Source of the DNA: Rugosimonospora acidiphila
Lineage (GTDB): Bacteria > Actinomycetota > Actinomycetes > Mycobacteriales > Micromonosporaceae
DNA: 64,000 nt
Direction: 5' to 3'
NCBI RefSeq assembly: GCF_039543385.1
Contig: NZ_BAABJQ010000039.1
Span: 8,138-72,137, forward strand
Positions within the stretch are counted from its first letter, which is position 1. Every line of letters begins with the position of its first letter. The position numbers were made by a program, and so were the translations under genes. Shown here in pieces: positions 1 through 8,692 of the stretch. The notes below the pieces were generated by a model. The model did no database searches, had not been told where the DNA came from, and saw only the letters and a program-made list of their open reading frames with translations.

Positions 1-799
1 ACGATGCGGCCGCACCGACCACCGAAGCGAGCTGATGCGATGTCGGTGGCGTCTCGGCCAGCACCGCCTGGTGGGCTTGCTGCAGCAATGGCCCCGGCTC
101 GATGCCGAGCTCCCGGATCAGCAGGTCACGGAGCCTACGAAACCGCTGCAACGCCTCCGCTCGCCGGCCCGCCGCGGCGAGGACCCGCAATGCCCGCGCC
201 TGCAGCCCCTCGTCCAGCGCGTACCAGCCGGTCGCTCCATCCAGCGCCTCGATCAGCGGGTGCACCCGCCCCATCGCCAGAGCCAGGTCAGCCGCCTCGC
301 ACAGCACCGTCACATGCTCGTGAGCGAGCGCCGCGAAGATCGGATGTTGGCGCACCTCCGGTGCCAGGTCCGACACGACCGGCCCGGACCACAGAGCGGC
401 CGCCCGTGCGTACACCGCCCCGGCCGCCTCGTTGCTGCCCTGGGTCGCCAACTGCCGCGCCCGCGCGACGAGCGTACGCCACCGCCGGAGGTCCACGTTG
501 TCGTCGCCGGCGACCAAGTGGTAACCGCCGGCGACCCGGCGGATGACCCCGGCCGGGTCGCGAGCCGAGCGCTCCGGCTCCAGTACCCGACGAAGCCGGC
601 TGATGTACTGCTGCAGCGTGGCCACTGCCGCAGACGGCGGGGTGGCACCCCACAACACATCCGCGAGTGTCGACGAACTCACCGGTCCATCGCCGGCCGC
701 TGCCATCACCGCCAGCACCGCACGCTGCTGCGGTGGCCCAAGCTCCACGTGGGCACCGTCCCGGCCACCCCGCACGGGCCCCAGCAACTTCAACCACAT
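1..799 (-). CDS. SARP/AfsR-family transcriptional regulator, partial (C-terminus beyond the left edge)
   Basis: The reverse strand is open from the ATG at 799 through position 1 with no stop. It encodes a typical SARP N-terminus: MWLKLLGPVRG, then ELGPPQQRAVLAV (OmpR-type winged helix, about residues 1-90, with LADVLWG and LQQYISRLRR), then a bacterial transcriptional activation domain (about residues 95-250) ending in ELGIEPGPLLQQAH. Such proteins bind direct repeats near promoters and usually activate specialised metabolism or secretion clusters. An in-frame ATG at 832 would add 11 residues. I prefer 799 because a GGGAG lies about 12 nt upstream and family members begin only a few residues before the LLGP motif. 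The window edge hides whether an NB-ARC/TPR half follows, so it could be a short SARP or a long AfsR. Confidence 0.85.
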   Translation of the reverse strand, partial: MWLKLLGPVRGGRDGAHVELGPPQQRAVLAVMAAAGDGPVSSSTLADVLWGATPPSAAVATLQQYISRLRRVLEPERSARDPAGVIRRVAGGYHLVAGDDNVDLRRWRTLVARARQLATQGSNEAAGAVYARAAALWSGPVVSDLAPEVRQHPIFAALAHEHVTVLCEAADLALAMGRVHPLIEALDGATGWYALDEGLQARALRVLAAAGRRAEALQRFRRLRDLLIRELGIEPGPLLQQAHQAVLAETPPTSHQLASVVGAAAS

Positions 800-1166
800 A
801 TTCAGCGAGCGCTCCCATCCGACGCCCGACATCGCGGCCGGATCGAGCTTCCGACGGCCCCGGCGGAACTACTTCCGCAGATCGTAGCGGCTACTTGGGC
901 TCGCTGAATCTCAGCTTTTCGATCGAATTTATCTAGTCGTCACCGTGCGGTAACACTCGACGGGACGACGCTGCCCTCTCAGGCGTGGCGCTGCCTGTCG
1001 ATCCCTGGGGTCGAGGGGCGGAGGACGTGGCGTCCACGAGGTCTCCGGCACCCAGGATCAGCTTGGTCGCTGGGCCATCTGCCGGAGACCTCGTCATTCA
1101 CGGATCACCGATACCCGGGCAGGCCCCTCACGCCCGGGTACGACAGGCCGCAGGATCTGCGACAGG
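800..1166. other. intergenic region with SARP promoter and amidase terminator
   Basis: No credible gene is present. At 930-939 the minus strand reads CGACTAGATA, a -10-like element about 130 nt upstream of the 799 start. The same ten bases occur in the same orientation relative to the other large SARP gene, at 3032-3041. The 1038-1092 hairpin is listed separately. Confidence 0.5.
1038..1092. terminator. inverted repeat, probable terminator of the amidase gene
   Basis: A perfect 13-base inverted repeat (1038-1050 and 1080-1092, arm GAGGTCTCCGGCA) encloses a second short stem, CCCAG/CTGGG. It lies 75 nt beyond the stop of the minus-strand amidase gene. There is no strong U-tract, which is common for actinobacterial terminators. 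Confidence 0.55.
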
Positions 1167-2780
1167 CTAGGGCAGGGTGGGCAGGAAGGTAGGCGCCCGG
1201 CGAACGTGGCTCGCCTGCTCGAACGCGTACCCGAGGCTGATCAGCGTCGACTCGCTGAACCGGCCGCCGATGAAGGACATGCCGATCGGCAGGACGCCGT
1301 GCGAGTCGTAGCCGGCCGGTACGGTCAGGTCCGGGTAACCGGCTACCGCGGCCGGCTCGGAGGCGCCGGTGAGGTCGGTGAGGTCATCGCCGTTCTGCAC
1401 GCTGGTCACCCAGGCTGGTTTGTTGGTGGGCGCCAGGATCGCGTCCAGGCGATTGGTCGCAAACGTCGAGTCGAACGCGTTGCGGACCGTCGTCGTCGCC
1501 CACGCCCGCAGTTGCTGGTACGCCGGATCGGACTCGTCCCCGCTGGTCGCCTGCGCCTGCTCGAAGGTCTCCTGAGCGAAGTAGGGCATCTCGACATCAG
1601 CGTGCGCCTGATTGAACGCGATCAACCCGGCCAGATCGGCGGGATGGTTGCCGGGGGTTTCGGCGAGGTAGGCGTTGATGTCGTGCTTGAACTCCACCAG
1701 CGCCGCCGGGAAGTAGCTGTCCAACACGTCCTGGACGCCGGGCAGGTCGACGTTGTCGATGACCGTGGCGCCCAGCCGCCTCAGGGTGGCTATCGTGGCC
1801 GCCAGTACGACGTCGGCGTCCGGGTTGTCGCCGCCCCCGCGCCACACGCCGATTCGCTTGCCGCGCAGCGCGCCCGGGCGCAGCGCCGCGAGGTAGTCGC
1901 GGTTCGCGAACGGCGCCGCCGCCGCGGTCATCGGGTCGCGCGGGTCGACGCCCTGGATCACGCTCAGCACCGCTGCCGCATCGGTCACGTTGCGGGTGAT
2001 GGGCCCGGCGGTGTCCTGCTGCGCGCTGATGGGCACCACGCCGCCGCGGCTGACCAGACCGAGCGAGGGCCTGATGCCGACGTCGTCGGTCGTGCCCGCG
2101 GGGCAGACGACCGAGCCGGCCGTGTCGGTGCCGATGGTGACGGTGGCCAGGTCGGCGGCCGTCGCCACGGCCGATCCGCTGCTGGAGCCGCACGCGTTGC
2201 GGTCGAGCACGTAGGGGTTGTTGGTCTGTCCGCCGCGCGCGCTCCAGCCGCTGGACGAGTGCGTCGAGCGGAAGTTGGCCCACTCCGACAGGTTGGCCTT
2301 GCCGAGGATGATCGCGCCGGCAGCGCGCAGCCGCTGCACGAGGAAGGCGTCACGGGCCGGCTTGTCGCCCAGCAACGCGAAGGAGCCGGCCGTGGTGTGC
2401 TCGCGGTCGGCGGTGTCGATGTTGTCCTTCAACAGGACCGGGATGCCCTCCAGGGGACCGCGGCCGCCGTGGCGCTGCCGCTGCTGGTCCGAGGCCAGGG
2501 CATCCTTCAGCGCGTCCGGGTTGGTCTCGACGACTGCGTGCAGGCTGGGGTTGAGGGTACGGATCCGGTTGAGGTAGAAGGTGGTCAGCGCGGCCGAGCT
2601 GAGGCGGTGCGTGTCCATGGCGTGCTGTAGGTCCAGCACGGTGACGTTGTCAAGGTCGATGCCGTGCAGGACCGGGGGAGCCGTCGGTGGGTGGTTGGTG
2701 GTCGCCGCGTTCGCCTGGGCGGTACCGGCCAGGACCAGGGTAGCCACGAGCAGGACGGGCAGCCAGCGGGGGGTTCGCAT
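1167..2780 (-). CDS. secreted amidase-signature family hydrolase
   Basis: This 537-residue protein has an N-terminal signal peptide (about residues 1-26, hydrophobic LPVLLVATLVLAG, AQA-like cleavage site). The rest is an amidase-signature domain. The catalytic elements are visible: Lys118 in PVLLKDN, the cis-Ser within GSSSGSA (198-204), and the nucleophile Ser223 in GTDTAGS. Family members hydrolyse amide bonds in diverse substrates, and the actual substrate here cannot be told. Export suggests it acts outside the cell or on the cell wall. The ATG at 2780 has a good Shine-Dalgarno (GGAGGG) upstream. A TGAAT-N17-CGTC promoter-like element at 2842-2867 on the same strand would give a leader of about 55 nt. 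This ties the gene to the ECF sigma regulon inferred for the secretion locus. Confidence 0.93.
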   Translation of the reverse strand: MRTPRWLPVLLVATLVLAGTAQANAATTNHPPTAPPVLHGIDLDNVTVLDLQHAMDTHRLSSAALTTFYLNRIRTLNPSLHAVVETNPDALKDALASDQQRQRHGGRGPLEGIPVLLKDNIDTADREHTTAGSFALLGDKPARDAFLVQRLRAAGAIILGKANLSEWANFRSTHSSSGWSARGGQTNNPYVLDRNACGSSSGSAVATAADLATVTIGTDTAGSVVCPAGTTDDVGIRPSLGLVSRGGVVPISAQQDTAGPITRNVTDAAAVLSVIQGVDPRDPMTAAAAPFANRDYLAALRPGALRGKRIGVWRGGGDNPDADVVLAATIATLRRLGATVIDNVDLPGVQDVLDSYFPAALVEFKHDINAYLAETPGNHPADLAGLIAFNQAHADVEMPYFAQETFEQAQATSGDESDPAYQQLRAWATTTVRNAFDSTFATNRLDAILAPTNKPAWVTSVQNGDDLTDLTGASEPAAVAGYPDLTVPAGYDSHGVLPIGMSFIGGRFSESTLISLGYAFEQASHVRRAPTFLPTLP

Positions 2781-2841
2781 CCGTTTCCCTCCGGGGAGAC
2801 ATAGGCAGTGTCGGTCTTCGATCTGACCTTCGGACCATCAC

Positions 2842-2867
2842 GACGCGCCGGGACGGCGTTTGATTCA
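2842..2867 (-). promoter_or_regulatory. ECF-sigma-type promoter element, site 1 (amidase)
   Basis: On the minus strand TGAAT (2867-2863) is followed after exactly 17 nt by CGTC (2845-2842). The -35 side reads TGAATCAAAC. It points at the amidase start at 2780. Sites 3 and 4 share the extended TGAATSAAAC core. Confidence 0.65.
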
Positions 2868-3012
2868 AGTCGGGATGAAGCAGCCCGGAATGCTCAAGGT
2901 GAGAGCCGCTGTGGTCGGACGACGCGTCCATCGTCGGAGGCGATGGAGATCGCTTGCGCCGCAGCCCCTTTTGCTCCTTCCAGACGGTGGCGATGGACCA
3001 ACCGTGCGGGGG

Positions 3013-3041
3013 TTGATGAACGGGGATCGATCGACTAGATA
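3013..3041 (+). promoter_or_regulatory. candidate sigma-70-type promoter for the AfsR-like gene
   Basis: TTGATG (3013-3018) and TAGATA (3036-3041) are separated by 17 nt, the classical spacing for a vegetative promoter. It would give a 5' leader of roughly 245 nt before the GTG at 3293. Confidence 0.4.
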
Positions 3042-3292
3042 TGATCCATGGCCAGTCCCGCAGCGTCCGACGTAGATCGGATGATGGCGCTGCCGGTGGT
3101 CCGGCACGCGGTGGCCTTCGGGCCGGCAGCCGCCACGTTGACTGCGGGCCGCGGTGGGCGGCGGCTGGTCGGAGATCCGTTCCGACCTGGTCCGGGGGGC
3201 TCGTCCTCGTCGTGGTCGACACCCTTTTCGTGCTGCTCGCTCAAGCGGCGGCGTCGCGCCGCGGCGCGCAGGTATCCAGGTGACCGGCTGGT

Positions 3293-6253
3293 GTGCGAAA
3301 GGGATGGCGGGTGTCGAGGGATGCGCTCGATCAGTCGGCGCGGGATCGACGATTTCTAGGGGGAGTGGTGGTCTACGGTCATCCGGTCCGTAGGGAAGGA
3401 CTGTGGCTGTCGGTGCTGGGGCCGCTGCGTGCGTGGCGCGACGCAGAAGAGATCAACCTTGGCGCCCCACAACAGCGGACACTGCTGGCCGTCCTGCTGG
3501 TCCGCTGCGGCGATCCGGTGATGATGCGGGAGATCATCGACGTACTCTGGCCGGAGAACCCACCGTCGACGGTCACCAATGTCGTGCAGCGCTACATCAG
3601 CCAACTGCGGCGCCTGCTGCCGCCCGACACTCTGATGCGCAGCGCGGGCGGCTACTTCCTCGATCTGGGGCCGGACAGCGTCGACCTGATGGAGTTCCGC
3701 GGCCGGGTAGCGGAGGCGGCCGCGATCGAGCACCGAGATCCGGCTCGAGCGACGGATGTTCTCGTTGACGCGCTGCGACTGTGGCGGGCGCCAGTGGCGG
3801 CCAATGTGGACTCCGCGATCAGGTTCGCACCGATGTTCGTCGAGCTCGACAACGAACTCGTCACCGTCGCTCTCCAGACGACGCGCCTGGCGCTCGGGCT
3901 GGGTCGGGCCGGACAACTGCTACCCGTCCTGCACGCGGCGGCCGCGGCAGCGCCGTTGAACGAGCGTCTGCAGGCCGCCATCATGCAGGTACTCGCGGCA
4001 ACCGGCTGCGCCGCCGAGGCCCTGGCCCGGTTCGCCGCGTTCCGCAGCAGACTGTCAGACGAACTCGGCGTGGAGCCCGGACCACAGCTCATGGCCGTCC
4101 ACCGGGCCATCCTCGACGGCGCACCGCTCGAGTCAGGGGCGGCAGCGGAGGCAGATCCACAGCCGGCGGCCCGGCCGGGCATCAGGCTCGCGCAGTTGCC
4201 GGCCGACCTGCCGACGTTCGCCGGACGCAGCGGGGCAATCGAACGCCTGTCCTCCTTTCTGCGCGGTCACGGCGACGGCTCCGCCTCGGCACGGATCGTC
4301 GCGGTCAGCGGTCTCGGCGGGATCGGGAAGACCACGCTGGCCGTGCACTGCGGGCACCTGCTCGACGCCGACTTTCCCGGCGGGCAGCTCTACGTGAACA
4401 TGCGCGGCTTCGATCCGTCGGGCGCCTGCGTCAAGCCGCAAGACGCCCTCCGGTCGTTCCTGACGGCCCTCGGCGTGTCGGAGAGGGACCAGCCGCAGGA
4501 CCTGGACGCGCAGGTCGCGCTCTACCGAAGCATGATCGCGGGCCGGCAGATCATTGTCGTCATCGACAACGTCCGCGACTCCCAGCACGCGCGGCCGCTG
4601 CTACCGGGCACGCCCGGCTGCGCCGCGATCGTGACCAGCCGGGATGCGTTGACCGGGCTGATCGTTGCGGAAGGGGCGCTGCCGGTCGTCTTGAACCTGT
4701 TGAGCCGGGCCGAGGCCGAGGTGATGCTCGAGCAACGCCTCGGCGCGAGGCGGGTAGCCACGGAGCCGGGCGCCGTCGACGAGATCATTGCCTACTGTGT
4801 CGGCGTCCCGCTGGCGCTGGCGATCTTCAGTGCCCGCGCCGCCACCCACCCACAGTTCGCGCTCGGCCAGCTGTCCGCCGAACTCGCCGAGGCCAGCCAC
4901 CGGCTGGACTCTTTCGGCCGCACGGACGGCGACAACGATCTGCGGGCCGTCTTCTCCTGGTCGTACGATCTGCTGGGCGACTCGTCGGCCAGGCTGTTCC
5001 GGCTCCTCGCGATCCATCCCGGCCCCGCGTTCGGCGCGACAACCGCCGCCAGCCTGATGGCCGTCGACACCAGAACCGGCGCCGAACTGCTCGGTGAGCT
5101 CGGCCGGGCGAATCTGCTGATCGAGTACGAGCCGGGGCGGTTCCGGATGCACGACCTGGTGCGCGCCTACTCGGCCGAGCTGTTGGTCTCCGGCGAGCCG
5201 GAGGACGAGCGGCGGACAGCCACCCGTCGGCTGCTCGACCACTACCTGCACGGCAGCCTGGCCGCCACGGCGCATCTGGACTCGCACCGGAGGCTGGACA
5301 GCGCGGCGCTCGAACCGCCGGTGGCGGGGGTGACCGTGGAGCGTTTCGCGGACTTCGAGACCGCCCTGAACTGGTTCGCCAAGGAGCGCCCAACGCTGCT
5401 CATGGTGCTGGACCAGGCCGTCGCGTTCCACGCTGACACACATGTGTGGTACCTGGCGTGGGCGATGGATAGTTTCGTGCGCAGGCACGACTTCTGGCGG
5501 GACTGGGAGGCGACCCAACTGTGCGCCCTCGCGGCCGCACAGCGGCTGGGCGACGTCTGGATGCAGGCATGGTCCTCACTCGTTCTCGGGCACATCTATT
5601 ACGAGTCCGAATGGAACGTCTCGGGCGAGGGCGAGCACTACCTACTTGAGGCCGTTGCGCTCTTCGCCGCCGCGGGCGATCGGCTGCACCAGGCACACGC
5701 CCACCGGAACCTCGCGGCGCAGTTGGGCGACTTCGGCCGGCCGGCCGAAGAGCGTCGCCAGAACGAGGCGGCGCTGTCGCTCTACCTGGAGTTGGAGCGG
5801 GACAGTCCGGGCAGCGTTCCGCCGGACTATATTGCCTCCGTCCACGAAGCGCTGAAGATCTGGGAGCAGGGGCTGCCGTACGCCCTGAAAAGCGTGAAGT
5901 ACCTTGATGGCGCCGGCAACCACCGTGAGGCCGGCGCCTGGAACATACTGGCGCATATTCACGTCGGGCTGCACAACTGGACCGAGTGCGTCGCGGCGGC
6001 CGAGCGCTCCTTCACCCTCTACCAGGCTATCGGCAACGAGTACCTGGCCGGCGTGGCGCTGCATCAGGTCGCGATAGTCCTGGTTCCGGCGGGCAGGCCC
6101 GTCGAGGCCCGCGCCATGCTTGAGCGCGCGGTGCAGATCTTCCGGCGCATCGGGCACCAGCGTGCCGAATCCGCGCAAGAGCTCCTCGACAGCACAGGCA
6201 CTCAACAGACGACGGAGTCCGAGACCGACTCACCGGTCAGCGGCGTTCGTTGA
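3293..6253 (+). CDS. AfsR-type regulator: SARP domain + NB-ARC ATPase + TPR
   Basis: This 986-residue regulator has three parts. A SARP winged helix (about 38-125; LSVLGPLRAWRD, NLGAPQQRTLLAVLL) and BTAD (about 130-285; ELGVEPGPQLM) are followed by an NB-ARC/STAND ATPase with P-loop GLGGIGKTT (340-348), Walker B-like VVIDN (Asp425) and a GVPLALA motif. A TPR-like C-terminal half (about 700-960) follows. AfsR-type proteins bind ATP and promoter DNA and activate transcription, often after phosphorylation. The GTG at 3293 has AGGTGA nine nucleotides upstream. GTG codons at 3365 and 3368 are possible later starts but sit too close to their purine tract. The stop overlaps the end of the convergent small gene at 6237-6590 by 17 nt. 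Confidence 0.92.
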   Translation: MRKGWRVSRDALDQSARDRRFLGGVVVYGHPVRREGLWLSVLGPLRAWRDAEEINLGAPQQRTLLAVLLVRCGDPVMMREIIDVLWPENPPSTVTNVVQRYISQLRRLLPPDTLMRSAGGYFLDLGPDSVDLMEFRGRVAEAAAIEHRDPARATDVLVDALRLWRAPVAANVDSAIRFAPMFVELDNELVTVALQTTRLALGLGRAGQLLPVLHAAAAAAPLNERLQAAIMQVLAATGCAAEALARFAAFRSRLSDELGVEPGPQLMAVHRAILDGAPLESGAAAEADPQPAARPGIRLAQLPADLPTFAGRSGAIERLSSFLRGHGDGSASARIVAVSGLGGIGKTTLAVHCGHLLDADFPGGQLYVNMRGFDPSGACVKPQDALRSFLTALGVSERDQPQDLDAQVALYRSMIAGRQIIVVIDNVRDSQHARPLLPGTPGCAAIVTSRDALTGLIVAEGALPVVLNLLSRAEAEVMLEQRLGARRVATEPGAVDEIIAYCVGVPLALAIFSARAATHPQFALGQLSAELAEASHRLDSFGRTDGDNDLRAVFSWSYDLLGDSSARLFRLLAIHPGPAFGATTAASLMAVDTRTGAELLGELGRANLLIEYEPGRFRMHDLVRAYSAELLVSGEPEDERRTATRRLLDHYLHGSLAATAHLDSHRRLDSAALEPPVAGVTVERFADFETALNWFAKERPTLLMVLDQAVAFHADTHVWYLAWAMDSFVRRHDFWRDWEATQLCALAAAQRLGDVWMQAWSSLVLGHIYYESEWNVSGEGEHYLLEAVALFAAAGDRLHQAHAHRNLAAQLGDFGRPAEERRQNEAALSLYLELERDSPGSVPPDYIASVHEALKIWEQGLPYALKSVKYLDGAGNHREAGAWNILAHIHVGLHNWTECVAAAERSFTLYQAIGNEYLAGVALHQVAIVLVPAGRPVEARAMLERAVQIFRRIGHQRAESAQELLDSTGTQQTTESETDSPVSGVR

Positions 6254-6590
6254 CCTCGCGCCCCGCTCTCGCGCCCGCCGGAGTGGTCGGCGCGTTGATC
6301 GGGGACCCGGGCTCCGGGATGACGGCGATGCGGACGACCGGATGACACCACCGTGGTGTCCAACCGGCCGTGGATACCGAGACCCAACATAGCTGCGCGC
6401 CGCCCCCGTCGCGGTCCAGGAGCTTGCGCACCAGGTACGGTCGCTGGTCATTGCCCATCACCAGTACCTCGGTGAGCGGCGCGGCGCTATCGTCGCCCGA
6501 CCCGTCCAGGCCCTCGTTCGCCCCGGCGATGATCAGCGACTCGAGTTGCTGCTCAGCGATCTGCGCAGCCGTGCGCATCAGGTGACGCAT
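6237..6590 (-). CDS. hypothetical small protein (117 aa) next to the ECF sigma gene
   Basis: I recognise no family. The ATG at 6590 is preceded by GGGAGGCAGG. The protein starts with an amphipathic helix (MRTAAQIAEQQLESLIIAG). It continues with a beta-rich middle (EVLVMGNDQRPYLVRKLLD, CWVSVSTAGW) and ends in a Pro/Ala/Arg-rich tail. No signal peptide or membrane segment is evident. It is transcribed away from the sigma gene, and a TGAAT-N17-CGTC element lies at 6645-6670 on the same strand. That would give a leader of about 50 nt and make it a likely member of the same regulon as the amidase and EccA-like gene. The regular GC-third-position pattern and the well-placed start support a real gene. 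Confidence 0.6.
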   Translation of the reverse strand: MRHLMRTAAQIAEQQLESLIIAGANEGLDGSGDDSAAPLTEVLVMGNDQRPYLVRKLLDRDGGGAQLCWVSVSTAGWTPRWCHPVVRIAVIPEPGSPINAPTTPAGARAGREVNERR

Positions 6591-6644
6591 CCTGCCTCCC
6601 TGCCCGGTCAAGCTCCGGCCGGTGTCGCCACCGGCTACCTACAC

Positions 6645-6670
6645 GACGTATCCAGTGGCGCCTGCATTCA
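6645..6670 (-). promoter_or_regulatory. ECF-sigma-type promoter element, site 2 (small unknown gene)
   Basis: Minus-strand TGAAT (6670-6666), 17 nt, then CGTC (6648-6645). The bases after TGAAT (GCAGG) do not match the AAAC extension of sites 1, 3 and 4. It lies 55 nt upstream of the ATG at 6590. Confidence 0.55.
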
Positions 6671-6836
6671 TCGATCGACTGTCGATCTCCGCCAGCGCCG
6701 GCATCGATGACGTCGGGTGCGGGTCGTGCGGCCGGCGCACGCGGGCTGACCAGCGCGTCAATCTGACGACGACCTCTTGTCGACCTCGCGGGCCTTCACT
6801 GGCAGTGCCGAACAGCTGGTCTTGCGAGGAGCCGTG

Positions 6837-7472
6837 ATGATCAGGTCAGATGACAATACCGTTACTGTGGATCGGGCCCGTTCGACGTCTGCCGAGCATC
6901 GGATGCGGCAGCTGTACGAGAACTCGGTCGCGGATCTGTTCCGGTACCTGGTGCGGGTGACGCTCGGGCGCCGACAGTTGGCCGAGGATCTGCTGCAGGA
7001 GACGTACCTGCGCGCCTGGCGCAAGCTTGACCAGTTGCCCACGGAGCCGGCGCAGGCGCTGCCGTGGCTGTTCACCGTGGCTCGCCGCGTGGCGATCGAC
7101 GCCGCCCGGGCCCGTGAGGCGCGTCCGGCCGAGGTTGGCGCGTTCAACCTCGTCGCGGTGCCCAGCACGGACAACCACGCGGAGCGGGTGGTCGATGTGC
7201 AGACGGTGCGTGCCGCGCTGGCCAGGCTGACGCCGCAGCACCGGGAGGTGCTGTTCGAGGTCTACTTCCGCGACGCTTCCATCCAGGATGTCGCACGGCG
7301 GCTGGGAATTCCGCTGGGTACCGCGCAATCGCGGACGTTCTACGCGCTGCGCTCGCTGCGCGCCCTGCTTAGCGAGGGGCAGCGGGAAGGCGCCGAGCGG
7401 CAGGGCCGGGTCGCGCCGCCCGGCAAGCGGGAGCCGTCGGTGCGTGCGCGGCAGGCGGTCGGCGGCTGGTGA
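6837..7472 (+). CDS. ECF-subfamily RNA polymerase sigma factor
   Basis: This 211-residue protein has sigma region 2 (about residues 15-80; LFRYLVRVTLG, AEDLLQETYLRAWRKL, LPWLFTVARRVAIDAAR). Sigma region 4 follows (about 120-180; LTPQHREVLFEVYFRDASIQDVARRLGIPLGTAQSR, a helix-turn-helix). An Arg/Gly-rich tail of about 30 residues ends the protein. ECF factors direct RNA polymerase to promoters with a specific -35 and -10 and are normally held by an anti-sigma factor. The start is ATG 6837, with GAGGAG five nucleotides upstream. Longer upstream starts lack a ribosome site. The nearest anti-sigma candidate is the zinc-finger protein at 10996-11205. Six matching promoter-like elements in the window (TGAAT-N17-CGT) are the best candidates for its targets. 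That link is inference. Confidence 0.93.
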   Translation: MIRSDDNTVTVDRARSTSAEHRMRQLYENSVADLFRYLVRVTLGRRQLAEDLLQETYLRAWRKLDQLPTEPAQALPWLFTVARRVAIDAARAREARPAEVGAFNLVAVPSTDNHAERVVDVQTVRAALARLTPQHREVLFEVYFRDASIQDVARRLGIPLGTAQSRTFYALRSLRALLSEGQREGAERQGRVAPPGKREPSVRARQAVGGW

Positions 7473-7524
7473 CCTGCCCCGGTTGATGCCCTTTTGGGCG
7501 GCTGGGTGGCGGACTGAAGGAAAG

Positions 7525-7541
7525 CTGAACGACTCGTTCAG
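7525..7541. promoter_or_regulatory. 17-bp palindrome, probable operator upstream of the third SARP gene
   Basis: CTGAACGA-C-TCGTTCAG is a perfect palindrome with a one-base centre. It ends 46 nt before the ATG at 7588. Size and symmetry fit the binding site of a dimeric helix-turn-helix regulator. No -35/-10 pair can be assigned with confidence around it. Confidence 0.5.
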
Positions 7542-7587
7542 TACTTGATACATCTTCCTTACCAGCCAGATTCCCTACCCTTTTTTT

Positions 7588-8478
7588 ATGCCTGAAATCC
7601 AATCATCGTCCTCCCTGGACTTCAGCTTGCTCGGCCCCGTCCGGGCTCGGCTCGGCGGCGTGGAACTCGACCTCGGAGCTCCGCAGCAGCGCACCGTCCT
7701 CGCCATGCTGCTGCTCCGCGAGGGAGCGGTGGCCACGCTCGGTGAGCTCATCGAGGGGCTGTGGGGCCCGGAACCGCCACGGTCGGCGATTGCCAGTATT
7801 CGCACGTACATGTCCCGACTGCGGAGCGTCCTCGATGACGCCGGAGCAGGCATGGACACTCGGGTGGACTCGGTGCGCGGCGGCTACGTCCTGCATACGC
7901 TCCACCACGCGGTGGATGTGTCGCGCTTCCAGCGGCACACGGCGCGCGGGGCCGAAGCGGCCCGGCGCGGCGACTGGCTGACCACCGTTGCCGAGCACGG
8001 CGCGGCGCTGAAGCTCTGGCACGGCCAGCCACTCGTCGGCGCGCTCGGGCCGTACGTCGAAGGCCAGCGCCTGCGCCTGCAGCAACTGGCCGCCGCCGCG
8101 CGAGTCGATCTGTTCCGGGCAATGGTCGGCCTGGGACGGTATGGCGAGGCCCTGCCCGAGTTGGCGGCCATGGCCGCCGCCCACCCGTTACGGGAGGACC
8201 TCCAGGGGCTGCTCATGACCGCGTTGTACGGCAGCGGTCGGGTCGCCGAGGCGCTGCAGCAGTACCAGCAGACCCGGCGCGCGCTGATCGACGATCTGGG
8301 CATCGAACCCGGTGTCCAGCTGCGCGAGGTACACCAGCGCATTCTGGCCGGGGACCTGACCCTGGCCGCCGCGGTCTCCGGGCCGCCGGCGCCAGCAGGG
8401 CGAACCGACCGGCGTCTACTCGCGCCGCATCGGGTCCGCACCAATGTCCGGCTCTCCCGACGCCGATCCCTCGCCTGA
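7588..8478 (+). CDS. short SARP-family transcriptional regulator
   Basis: This 296-residue SARP consists of a winged helix (about 10-95; FSLLGPVRARLGG, LGAPQQRTVLAMLLLREG, IEGLWG, IRTYMSRLRSVL) and a BTAD (about 100-250; DLGIEPGVQLREVHQRIL). A short basic tail follows and there is no NB-ARC or TPR part. Members activate nearby gene clusters by binding direct repeats. The start is unusual: the bases just before ATG 7588 are a run of T (CCCTTTTTTT) with no Shine-Dalgarno, so translation may be leaderless or the transcript may start close to the ATG. A 17-bp palindrome sits 46 nt upstream. The gene lies 115 nt after the ECF sigma gene and ends before a strong bidirectional hairpin. Confidence 0.9.
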   Translation: MPEIQSSSSLDFSLLGPVRARLGGVELDLGAPQQRTVLAMLLLREGAVATLGELIEGLWGPEPPRSAIASIRTYMSRLRSVLDDAGAGMDTRVDSVRGGYVLHTLHHAVDVSRFQRHTARGAEAARRGDWLTTVAEHGAALKLWHGQPLVGALGPYVEGQRLRLQQLAAAARVDLFRAMVGLGRYGEALPELAAMAAAHPLREDLQGLLMTALYGSGRVAEALQQYQQTRRALIDDLGIEPGVQLREVHQRILAGDLTLAAAVSGPPAPAGRTDRRLLAPHRVRTNVRLSRRRSLA

Positions 8479-8602
8479 CTGGTCCCGCTGGCCGATCGTC
8501 CCGCTAGCCCACCCGTCGCCCTCGGATCGAGGTCGCGAAACTGTGCTCCCCGGGGTACTACGCCTGCAGGCGCCGATGCGCCGTGCCACCACGCGAGCGG
8601 CG

Positions 8603-8680
8603 CCGTCGGCGCCGGAGACATCCCGATGTGGCCGGAAGGCTGTGCATGGCCGCATCCCGAGATGTCTCCGGCGCCGACGG
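8603..8680. terminator. strong bidirectional terminator between convergent genes
   Basis: A perfect 20-base inverted repeat (8603-8622 and 8661-8680, core GGCGCCGGAGACATC) encloses a further short stem. It lies between the stop of the SARP gene (8478, plus) and the stop of the phosphotransferase gene (8693, minus). Confidence 0.75.
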
Positions 8681-8692
8681 GTACCGGATACG

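Larger units (their letters stand above)
2781..3292. other. 512-nt divergent intergenic region
   Basis: This stretch separates the minus-strand amidase from the plus-strand AfsR-type gene. It holds an ECF-type promoter element (2842-2867, minus) and a vegetative-type promoter candidate (3013-3041, plus). The short ORFs across it have no supporting start signals or recognisable domains, so I see no gene. Confidence 0.5.

Noticed and set aside
35..907. A 290-codon plus-strand ORF at the left edge
   Set aside because: It is antisense to the partial SARP gene, whose minus-strand translation matches the winged helix and BTAD domains.
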